A stretch of DNA of 64,000 nt from Apostichopus japonicus (lineage: Eukaryota > Echinodermata > Holothuroidea > Aspidochirotida > Stichopodidae), in NCBI RefSeq assembly GCF_037975245.1, contig NC_092570.1, forward strand, positions 10,519,001 to 10,583,000, in the 5' to 3' direction. The stretch's first letter is position 1; the number at the start of each line of letters is the position of its first letter. Of the stretch, positions 50,801-58,396 are shown piece after piece. A program made the position numbers and the translations under genes. The notes beneath the pieces are model-generated. The model worked only from the letters and a program-made list of their open reading frames with translations. It was not told the origin of the DNA and ran no database searches.

Positions 50801-53800
50801 TTATTAAACCTTTGTGATTGATTGGTCATTTGCTATGTTACAGTTGTTATAATACACTTTTGGATTTGGAAATAACAGAAGTCATTACAGACTGTTAGAC
50901 ATTGGATTGTCTTATTCTCAAATTTGCAAAAGTTCATGTTGAAGTTACTTCATTAATGAGCCAAAATACTGCTGAAAGCTGTGAGTCTTTATCCTCATTG
51001 CTTCTCTTTTAATTATGTTGATTGAATTTGTACAAAATACAATTAGTAAAGGTCAAACTATGTACACTCATGTATTATAAGACATTTGTTGGATTGTATC
51101 TGGAGACCTTTAATGTGAAATACAGGTTTGATTGTTACTTCTGTTTTGTGTTAAAGTAATGTTTTGGCAAGTTGCTTTGTAAAGGAATACAAAAGTAGGA
51201 ATGCTGCAGTTTATTGTGAGAAACTTGAGAAAGCAAATACAAATGGTTAAATTGTGTCCCTTCCATCGCCAATGAACTAGAATTAAAAGGACAAAATGTA
51301 ACAACTTGCTGTTTACTTTAAAACAATTTGATGGTCAGTTAATAATTTTCTTGGTCAATCAAGACAATCATTTTAAGAAGCTACTTGCTGCAATAGCTCA
51401 TCATCAATACATTTGTGTGAACGATTTGTAAGCAGTGTCCTACCATATATTGCACTATGTAAAGACAATGCAGATTAACTAAGGATAGAAGGATTGACAT
51501 GTGGAAGAAATCAGAAAGTATTCTGTGAGCTTAACACAACAACTATATTTTCAAACAACCCAGATATTGTTCTTTGCCAAAAACCATACATTTCATTGAA
51601 ACAGCTTACACTTTTTGTTTACATATTTGGTAACATAACAAGCATCTCTTCAAGTAGTGGCCCTCTGAAGATATCAAGAATAATTTTTCCCTCCTTAATT
51701 CTGAGAAACTTAAACTTATCGTTACCAAAACTTATGAACACTAATTAGTGTCATTTCATGATACTACTGTACTATTTTATCCATCATTAGCCATCATCAG
51801 CTTCTGAATGTCCTTCAAACAGAGCAAGGGATGAATCCTTAACCTCCATTTAAAGAAGTGTAATAACATGATGTGTAAGATTATGATATTGAATAAGATT
51901 ACTTGCCAAAACTTTAAAAATATGTTTGGAAATTGATAGCGCCTTTATGACTTTACCTTAGGGGGTCTGATGGGCTTGTGTAGTAAACCAGCATTAACAG
52001 TGTAGTCATGATTTATACAAGTAACCAAAACATTAGGAACCACTTTCAATTACAGAGAATTTATAAACGACACCACTGTTATTTAGCGCTACTACACTGT
52101 GTAAAATAATTGTAGTTTGCTGCTTGCATCTTTCATCACTGTGAACCTTACTTTAAAAGCTTCTTTGTCAACCAATGGCTGATTTCATTTGCCAAAGCCT
52201 TGGTGTGAAAGTCTCTTTGCATTATTCTTGAAATGTGACATCAAATCTTGTATTTCACTTTACATTAATTTCTCCTGGTTTCTCTTATTTATTATTTTAA
52301 AGTTAAAGCTTTCAACAGTGAATGCACTTGATACCATGTGTGTTGCATGGCACAGTGTTTTATCTGCAGTTTGTTTTGATTTTCTATCATCGTCAGTTAC
52401 ATTGGTAATCCTTTGTTGCACTAACTACTTTCACATTTTCTCCCTTCATTAGCACTCCAGAATTTATACTTACTTTTTTTGTTTGGAAAATGAATGTTAT
52501 TTGATAATATGTTACAGAAGACTGCTACAGTAATTCATGTAAATCTCTTGGCAATATGTGTATCTGTATCTTGCCAGATGCCATCATCAGGTTTAGTAAC
52601 TTGAAAGTTCTTGCAAAGCAGCTATTTGGAATGACTATTGGAGTCAGTTTGGACTGATTGGTTGATTGATAAATTTATCATAGCTCAAGTTTTTCCATAT
52701 TTTGTAGTTTATTATTAGCATAATGGTTAAAATTTATGTAAATGAAAAGCCGGTGGAAAATTCTTCTCAGAGAATTTGACTGTCTTGTTAAATACTGTAG
52801 TATTGTGTGGTTTTGTTAATGTTGAATCTGGCCTTGCAATGTTGCTATTCCAAGCTCTTTGTTTTATGAGACATGAGTTTCAAATAACTTTCATACAGTA
52901 AGTATACCAACTACATATAATCACACTTGCATCATGGTAGTGTGACAAAGATGCTATTTGTGTGACAGTGTGACATTAGTGTGACAGAGATGCTATTTGT
53001 TATGTTATAAGAACAGACAACTCTGCTTTACATTGCCACTACTTCATTGTGGCTATGTTGGTAGTCTTGTACGTTAACTACATTAAATATGTGTGCCTAA
53101 GTTTGAGATAAATTCTGTTTGAGGACTTCAGAGAAAGGCGCCCTTACGTCTCAGTATGCAAGGAATGCTCCTTGGGATGTGATTCACTTTTCTTGTAAAA
53201 TGCCTTCGATGTTTGCTATCCATATTGTGTTTGTGATATTTCACACAATTTCTTTAATCTTGTCTCTGGAATGTTCAATATAGAATTTGTGTTTGTCTAA
53301 TTGCCACAGTACTCAGTAGTATACAAGAGAAACACAAACTCTCTTTTAAAACGGTGCAGACAACAAAACAAGGCAGTATCAACAACAGTATCCCTGAGTG
53401 GGCCCATATTGTATATCCACGACAAATGCTTTTCTTTGGTCCCGAATTTGTGGGGCTAAATATTTTTTGGACCATTTGGGCCCCCAGTTTCTTTACATTG
53501 CAATAGCCCTGCAACCTTATATCAGAAGTAGCCAAACTTAGTATACACTTGTTGGTTAATACTGTAGCTGGTACATGTAGGCCTAAATGTTTGGGACCTA
53601 AATATTTCGGGCCCATTTGCACCAAGTGGGCCCATATTTTCCACCTCAAATGCATTTTTGGATACATGCTTTGGGCCCAGATTTGTGAGGCCCAGATTTT
53701 CTTACATTGCAATGATCCTGCAACTTTAAGTTGGATTGTAGCCAAACTTGGGATACAGTTGCTTTTGTTGCCCAAAAATTCCTGGGCCAGGTGGGCCCAA

Positions 53801-56800
53801 ATTTTATTTCCACCTCTAATGTATTTTGGGACAAATTCTTGGACCTGAATTCTTAGGGCCATTTGGACCCACATTTTGGGGATTTCAATTTTGGGCGGCA
53901 AATATAGTTTTGAGCCTCTTTGTTTGGGCCAAATATTTTTGGGACCATTTAGGTGCAAAACGTTATCGGGCCCAATTTTTTGAGGGACCCAAAAAAAACC
54001 CCTTTAATCAGATTGTATGCAAACTTGGAATACAGTTGTTGATTAATAACTGGTACATGTGGGCATAAATATTATGATATTAGTGATGACATACAACACT
54101 TTAATATTCCTCTAAGCAGAAAACCATAGTGCCTGTTGGGCTCTTGTTAAATAACTTCAACCACCCCCCCCCCCAAAAAAAAAAGTAATAATGGTAATAA
54201 TATTTGACATAAACATGATTGTGATGTCATGGATTCACTCGGCATTTGAGACACTATTTGCTAGATGTTGAAATAAGACATCAAAACACACCAAAGAACA
54301 TTTTGCCATTCCAAATTCCTCACACTCTTGTTTTGTTTTGATCCACTGATTATGTTGAAAGTTGACTTATTCACAAATAAAGAGTAAATAACTTTAAGTT
54401 AAAGTGAGTGAGACTCTCAACCAACTGATTACTTACTTTCATTTACTGGAAGTGAGATTAAGCTGTTAACAAACTGCTTATCTAGTACAAAAAGCCTATG
54501 TACAGGTAGGTAAAATGTATAAGTTAGAGATGATCCTAGCAGGCAAACTGTAGCAAAACACATTAACAACACATTTAGTCAATTGCATTTTCCCTTGACT
54601 TCGCAAATGGTCTGTTATAAGTCATTTTAATAAATGAAATATTGTTATATTGTAATGGTTGGGATGGGTTCATGGGAACATGACCCAGTGATAGAAGTCC
54701 TACAGTAGAAATAATGTGGGCTATCTGGTCACGGTAAATCTGTGACAACACAACCATCTTCCCACTGTTCCAAATGTATGGGCTTATTGTAAATTCAAAT
54801 GTTATTTTCTCTCAACCTGTAAATCAGATGTGTATGGTTTGGTGAAGTATTGTTGAGTAATATCTGGACTATATCCTTTAATTGCAGTATACAGCACTAT
54901 TATTTTCTGGAAGCTTCTACAGACAACATTATGTGAATGAGCAAACCACTGATTTAGTTCTCTTCCACCACTTAAACTAAACAAATTCAAACTTACATAA
55001 TGTGAAGACCCGCAAATACTTAAACGTTTGTATTCAATTTATTTTTCATCAGACTTTCCAATACAATTTGATAGGTTGACAAGCGCACAGTCTCATGTTT
55101 GAAGCTAAGTTACTTAATACTCACTCTTCACATCAAGTATTGAAATTCACTAAAGAAAATACTTCCTACATACTGTGTGCTTTTGAACAGCTGACATTCA
55201 GTAGAATAGCAAATTGTTACCTATGATATCTATGCTGAACTGCTGGACGTGGGCAACGTCAATCGGGAGGGAGTGTGGCAATGGGTGACCCAAGACCCTA
55301 AAATACAGATCGACTAAGTCAATCATATGCAGTCATTAATATCTGGCATCATTTCGCACTGCCTTCAACACCAATTGGTAGGTAGGAGATATTAAAACCT
55401 CCTCCTTCCCAAATGATGCATCTTTTTAGCATATGGCAGTCAAACTGCCATTTTGATGACAAAGAGCTATAGGTGACTGTGACGGTATGTTCAGGACCTT
55501 GGAGCTATGTGTTTTATGTTAAGGATGGATTTTAATGTGGCTAATATGTTCTGAACAGAGGCTTTCCTCAGCCCTTTCAAGCTCATAGGATACATGCCAA
55601 AGGCTTTTTGTAGTATGTAGTGCTAAAAGTAAATACATCTTATTATATTAACCTACCTACATTGCAACACAACCTGAAAATATCTGTCAATGCAGGAAGT
55701 TTGCATGCTCTCAGCTTTTTCAATCAAGATTTTGGAAGACCAACCAGTTCATAACGGGCAATGTTCAGAATTGTGCTCTGATTTACATTTCAGGAAGGAG
55801 ATTAAAACTATCAGAAAAACTGCCCTCTTGATGTCCGTGATGAAAAGTCTGTTTCGTCTAAGCTCCACTCTGATAACCGGGGCGACCTTTATAATTATTG
55901 CTCTCTTGGGATACACCCTGGACCTAACCTCAGTGTTCCTCATTCTCCCTTTGATCAAAGTTCTCACCAACAACTTCATGGGGAAAATAATAGGAATTAC
56001 TAGAAATTTATCTGAATTTTCTGTCACTCTCATTAGAGTCAAGGTACATAATATTTCTGTTTTGAACTTCATCCTGTTGACTTTTGTCATTTTCTTATAA
56101 ACATCGAATATTTTGATAATGCATGAAAGTAGAATTTAGTGTTTAGTTTCTTTTCTTACTATGATATTTTATTATCATGCTCATATGTATGTTTTGGTTG
56201 TTTGTTTGTATTGTTCTGCTTTATTTACTTCCGTAGAAGTTCATTGCACACTTAAATTTTGAACTAAACCCTCATACCAAGCATGCCGTGCTCACATTCA
56301 TGAATACAAATTACAATACAAATTATAAATACATTGTTTGAACCTTTCGGGTTTTTGTGCTGGTAATTTGTATGCAGCAGTCAGTCCTAATGGTTTGTAC
56401 CTTCACTAACATCAAGCTTTTAATCATTCTTGAAACTCATAGTAGTAAAGGAAGTACCTACCTCTACAGTGACATCAAATAGAAAGTAAAAAATCTACTG
56501 TTGTACAGATAACAGCTGTGTCAATATCCTGCAAGACTTATCTCATGCAATGAATAAACTTGTTTAACAGTAGACCCTGGATGCTACAGCTACCATGGTA
56601 CCCTAAAACAAACTAGGAGTTACTCAGACAGCAAGTACAGTACATCAGATACTGTAGCTCCCTTTTACATGTAGCTACAATACAAACAATGTAGTTATCA
56701 GTAGGGATACTATTCTGTAGACAGAGCTACCCCCAGTAACATGTAGCTACTTTTACATGTAGCTACAATACAAACAATGTAGTGATCAGTAGGTATACTA

Positions 56801-58132
56801 TTCTGTAGACATAGCTACCCCAGTAACATGTAACTACTTTACATGTAGCTACAATATAAACAATGTAGTTATCAGTAGAGATACTATTTATTGATAGCTA
56901 GCTGTAAACAGCTACTTTTACATGTAGCTACAATACAAATAATGTAGTTATCAATAGGATTTCCTTTCATTGATGGCTAGCTGTAGACATAGCTATCCCA
57001 GTAACATGTAGCTACTTTTACATGTAGCTACAATACAAATAATGTAGTTATCAATAGGATTTCCTTTCATTGATGGCTAGCTGACATAGCTATCCCCAGT
57101 AACATGTAGCTACTTTTACTTGTAGCTACAATACAAACAATGTACTTATCAGTACGGATACTATTTATTGATGGCTAGCTGTAGACATAGCTATCCCCAG
57201 TAACAGATAGTTATGCCATGTATCTATTAGGAGAGGTCCTGACCATCCATGGCTTAATGCCACATAGTTACACCAGAAAGTATAGACCAATTGATAAAAC
57301 ATGTATCTATCAAGGGAATCATCTATGGCTTTTATACCACATAGAAAGCCCAGGAGGTACCAATCAATGGGTAAAGGGGACACATTTATCACCAGTGGTA
57401 GCACCCATCAAAGGCTTTATACCACGCAGAAAGCCCAGGAGGTACCAACCAATGGGTAAAGGGAACACATTTATCACCAGTGGTAGCACCCATCAAAGGC
57501 TTTATACCACATAGAAAGCCCAGGAGGTACCAACCATTAGGTAAAGGGGAGACATTTATCACCAGTGGTAGCACCCATCAAAGGCTTTATACCCCATTGA
57601 AAGAGTGACTGTATAAATGCTTCACATATATCCTTCACAAACAAGAATGTTTCTTACAGATATGGATAATTGGGTGAGCTCTTTGACAGGATTTACTGTG
57701 CCTCTTCTGGTAACGGCTAACCTCTCTGTTGAGTAGCATTCTTAGTCGACCTTGACCATAATATTTATGCATAAATTATGCACAATGAGTTACTTTGAGG
57801 CAATGTCATTGCTTCCATTTAACATTTCATACAATTGAATGCAAGTGACCCTATGCTGCTTCCCTTTTACATCCATTTGCAGAAGAGAAATAAGACCTCT
57901 ACTTGTATCATGTGTTCTACAAAGTGTCAGTTACACAGTATACTATCAGTTTGCCATACTCATGACTGGTCTAAGCTTCCTTATATCCTTTTTTGGGGAT
58001 TCCCCTTTGATGACTGAAGGCCTATTTCTGGTGATGCTTCTCACCAGAACAGTAAAGCACTCTGCTTTTAGAATGGTTCCTCTTGCTGTTCGTTGTTCTT
58101 CAGAGGGACTTATAGCAGTTCAAAGAATGCAG
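32780..58132 (+). CDS. ABCC4: ABCC4 (MRP4)-like ABC transporter, 5' half of gene
   Basis: This gene encodes a plasma-membrane ABC exporter of the ABCC family. MRP4-type members pump organic anions, cyclic nucleotides, conjugates and eicosanoids out of cells using ATP. The start at 32780 has an in-frame TAA directly before it. Coding exons: 32780-32865, 37428-37538, 42702-42822, 43482-43700, 44235-44324, 47067-47230, 47347-47472, then one of three alternative exons (50059-50308, 55794-56043, 57883-58132). Every junction has GT-AG ends and matching phase. Hallmarks are KPNP near residue 13, a [17 protein letters not shown]-type block, the [15 protein letters not shown] motif after TM2, the FSSLR/KTA junction, [20 protein letters not shown], and a final TM5-TM6 exon. 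There is no N-terminal TMD0, as expected for ABCC4 rather than ABCC1. Both nucleotide-binding domains and TMD2 must lie beyond 64000. The assignment to ABCC4 rests on remembered similarity to the human protein. Confidence 0.93.
34540..34930 (+). repeat. Dispersed repeat, copy 1 (intron 1)
   Basis: This stretch, with ATGTGACACTTACATGGAAA, CAATATCTTATCCCTAACT and AGATACATTCACAAA..ACCA, matches 45835-46260 in the same orientation but diverged. No termini or coding capacity are evident, so the class is unknown. The remainder of intron 1 (32866-37427) shows no exon. Confidence 0.7.
37240..37324 (-). mobile_element. hAT (Charlie-like) terminal fragment
   Basis: On the minus strand it reads CAGGGTTGTCCAACCTACGG followed by CCCGCGGGCC and a second GGCCCGCC block. 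This resembles the widespread ends of Charlie-type hAT elements (CAGGGGTCGGCAAC... with CGGCCCGCGGGCC). The opposite end and target duplication were not found. It lies about 100 bp before exon 2. Confidence 0.6.
37428..37538 (+). CDS. ABCC4: ABCC4-like exon 2
   Basis: Acceptor TTCTTTGCAG, donor GAGAG followed by GTGAGT, entry and exit both phase 2. It encodes [20 protein letters not shown] and on to KKHSVRLE, the block before TM1 that is highly conserved in ABCC4 proteins. The last 48 nt and the donor are the first unit of a seven-copy 80-bp tandem repeat running to 38050. Use of any later donor copy would include an in-frame TGA that is part of the first GTGAGT, so only the first donor gives full-length protein. 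Confidence 0.92.
37491..38050 (+). repeat. Seven-copy 80-bp tandem repeat spanning an exon-intron boundary
   Basis: Units start at 37491, 37571, 37651, 37731, 37811, 37891 and 37971. Each holds the last 48 coding bases of exon 2, the donor GAGAG/GTGAGT and about 30 bp of intron. The copies differ by only a few substitutions (for example CATGACTCC versus CAGGACTCC). All seven donors are intact. The first unit is the real exon end; the others lie in intron 2. Confidence 0.95.
38051..41683 (+). other. Intron 2, no exon recognised
   Basis: AT-rich intronic sequence. Short open frames on either strand lack splice context or similarity. Confidence 0.6.
41684..41922 (+). mobile_element. tRNA-derived SINE, second copy, in ABCC4-like intron 2
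   Basis: A box TAGCTTAGTGGTTAACGCCGG, a degraded B box (GATTTCGAGTC), then the family body (GACGTTAAAT, CGGTCAGCTTGCG, AGTTCCTGCTTGC) and a short ATACATATA tail. It is the same family as 6991-7248 but more diverged, and has the same orientation as the host gene. Confidence 0.8.
42702..42822 (+). CDS. ABCC4: ABCC4-like exon 3
   Basis: Acceptor TTACCTTTCAG, donor CTTGAG followed by GTACAG. It completes an Arg codon and then encodes 40 codons from [18 protein letters not shown] to [10 protein letters not shown]. These are the charged linker and the start of TM1, matching ABCC4 in length and position. It ends in phase 0. Confidence 0.9.
43482..43700 (+). CDS. ABCC4: ABCC4-like exon 4 (TM1-TM2)
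   Basis: 73 codons, phase 0 at both ends. Acceptor TTTTTCCCCCACAG, donor AAGAAG followed by GTAATA. It encodes the rest of TM1 ([20 protein letters not shown]), an external loop, TM2 ([20 protein letters not shown]) and the conserved [12 protein letters not shown] that leads into the first intracellular loop. Confidence 0.92.
44235..44324 (+). CDS. ABCC4: ABCC4-like exon 5
   Basis: Exactly 30 codons, phase 0. It encodes [20 protein letters not shown] followed by [10 protein letters not shown], the signature [14 protein letters not shown] segment of ABCC transporters in intracellular loop 1. Acceptor TCTAATTCAG, donor CGG followed by GTAAGT. Confidence 0.92.
45214..45810. mobile_element. TTAA-flanked MITE in ABCC4-like intron 5
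   Basis: The ends AGCAGCATTTTGC (45214) and GCAAAATGCTGCT (45810) are exact inverted repeats, flanked by TTAA on both sides (45210-45213, 45811-45814). It is 597 bp with no coding capacity. TTAA preference is shared by Kolobok and piggyBac. The ends differ from those of the Kolobok-like element at 10829, so it is another family. Confidence 0.85.
45835..46260 (+). repeat. Dispersed repeat, copy 2 (intron 5)
   Basis: Diverged direct copy of 34540-34930; see that entry. It starts about 20 bp after the TTAA-flanked MITE, so the MITE may have landed at the edge of this older repeat. Confidence 0.7.
47067..47230 (+). CDS. ABCC4: ABCC4-like exon 6 (TM3-TM4)
   Basis: Acceptor CTTGTTTTGTCAG, donor TTTAAG followed by GTAAGT, ends in phase 2. 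The frame begins [20 protein letters not shown] and ends [10 protein letters not shown]. This is the TM3-TM4 hairpin and the FSSLR junction typical of ABCC4. The intron after it is only 116 bp, the shortest in the gene. Confidence 0.92.
47347..47472 (+). CDS. ABCC4: ABCC4-like exon 7 (intracellular loop 2)
   Basis: It completes Arg and encodes [20 protein letters not shown] to QIKEAR, ending CG before GTAAGA (phase 2). The TDxRxxxMNExI and K-x-W-E-E-S-F pattern is the coupling loop that contacts the nucleotide-binding domain in ABCC exporters. The two leftover bases CG form Arg with the first base of any of the three next exons (CGG, CGG or CGA). Confidence 0.92.
48883..49332 (+). repeat. Tandem repeat of about 90 bp, five copies
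   Basis: Units begin GAGTTGGAT at about 48883, 48971, 49062, 49154 and 49242 and contain CAATTGGTGTTAGTTAA and CAGACACATAGAAGCAATAT. Length varies by a few bases. It lies in the intron before alternative exon 8A. Confidence 0.85.
49497..49646 (+). repeat. Three 50-bp repeats resembling 3' splice sites
   Basis: Units at 49497, 49547 and 49597 each read ACAGTTTTACTCTCCCTTG, then TAATATTTGACAG and GTGCTAGTTCCTGTACCT. Each therefore holds a pyrimidine tract followed by a plausible acceptor TTTGACAG. They lie about 410 bp before the true acceptor of exon 8A. Confidence 0.85.
50059..50308 (+). CDS. ABCC4: Alternative exon 8A (TM5-TM6), variant A
   Basis: One base plus 83 codons, 250 nt. Acceptor TTCTCTCCCTTAG, donor ATGAAG followed by GTACGC. 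It begins [16 protein letters not shown] and ends [11 protein letters not shown]. It covers TM5, TM6 and the linker toward NBD1, the same length I recall for the human segment. It is fully open. Variants B and C have the same length and phase. Of the three this has the ABCC4-like opening KEVTKLL, and it is closest to the preceding constitutive exon. Confidence 0.9.
50309..53390 (+). other. Intron between 8A and 8B, first part
   Basis: No additional copy of exon 8 was recognised. An open, hydrophobic plus-strand frame at 52189-52452 does not match the exon 8 pattern and lacks the right splice context. Confidence 0.55.
53395..54070. repeat. Degenerate GGGCCC-rich repeat block
   Basis: Words such as GTGGGCCCATATTTT, TTTGGGCCCAGATTTG, GGACCTAAATATTT and CTTACATTGCAATGATCCTGC recur two to four times at uneven spacing of roughly 150-250 bp. 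The 227-codon minus-strand open frame here is a by-product of this composition. It lies in the intron between variants 8A and 8B. Confidence 0.75.
54071..55793 (+). other. Intron before alternative exon 8B
   Basis: A C/A run lies near 54162-54184. No exon or element was recognised. Confidence 0.55.
55794..56043 (+). CDS. ABCC4: Alternative exon 8B (TM5-TM6), variant B
   Basis: One base plus 83 codons, 250 nt. Acceptor GATTTACATTTCAG, donor GTCAAG followed by GTACAT. It begins [16 protein letters not shown] and ends [11 protein letters not shown]. By hand alignment it agrees with variant A at about 18 of 83 positions, including the opening KE, Ser14, Thr28-Gly29, Phe32, Glu74 and Arg81. Two hydrophobic helices are clear and there are no stops. 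It is a diverged duplicate of exon 8A rather than part of a second gene copy, because no other ABCC exon lies between. Confidence 0.88.
56660..57205 (+). repeat. ACATGTAGCTAC tandem repeat, six copies, between 8B and 8C
   Basis: ACATGTAGCTACAATACAAA (one copy ACTTGTAGCTAC) recurs at about 56668, 56755, 56840, 56920, 57020 and 57118, with period 80-100 bp. Each unit also has a second GTAGCTAC, an 8-bp palindrome, so the RNA could form many alternative hairpins. Confidence 0.85.
57320..57600 (+). repeat. 85-bp tandem repeat, about three copies
   Basis: Units with AGAAAGCCCAGGAGGTACCA start at 57343, 57428 and 57513 and share TTATCACCAGTGGTAGCACC and CATCAAAGGCTTTATACC. They lie 280 bp before the acceptor of exon 8C. 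Confidence 0.9.
57883..58132 (+). CDS. ABCC4: Alternative exon 8C (TM5-TM6), variant C
   Basis: One base plus 83 codons, 250 nt. Acceptor CCATTTGCAG, donor ATGCAG followed by GTAAAT. It begins [16 protein letters not shown] and ends [12 protein letters not shown]. The last residues RMQ resemble the RRIQ end of the human segment. It agrees with A at about 20 and with B at about 16 of 83 positions. Open throughout, with two hydrophobic helices. More variants could exist beyond the window. Confidence 0.88.
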
Positions 58133-58396
58133 GTAAATTGCAGAATAACCCGCAAACATTGATCAACTGTCTCTTATTTATTCATTCAAATAATTTTCCA
58201 TTCACATAAAATTCACCATAACAAAAAGACTGCATATCTTGAATAAAACCAATTGAAAGTACTCAACTAAATTACAACTTAAAAAAGAAGCAGCTTTGTG
58301 GAAATATGTATGTAATATAATTATATGTCAGAAACCCTTGTTGCCAAAAATGAGTTTTTCAAGCATTCTCTGAGTAATATGGGTACTTACTTAACA

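Noticed and set aside
52189-52452. Hydrophobic open frame as a possible fourth alternative exon 8
   Set aside because: No 250-nt length, no matching splice phases, and none of the shared residues (KE start, Thr-Gly, Glu74).
53275-53958. 227-codon minus-strand open frame
   Set aside because: It coincides with a repeat block, repeats its own residue patterns (GPK, IWA), has no start context or splice logic and matches no family.
57218-57574. Open frames with repeated [10 protein letters not shown]- or LVINVSPLP-type segments
   Set aside because: Translations of the 85-bp tandem repeat.
50059-58132. Tandem ABCC gene duplication instead of alternative exons
   Set aside because: Only the TM5-TM6 exon is repeated; none of the other ABCC exons lies between the copies.
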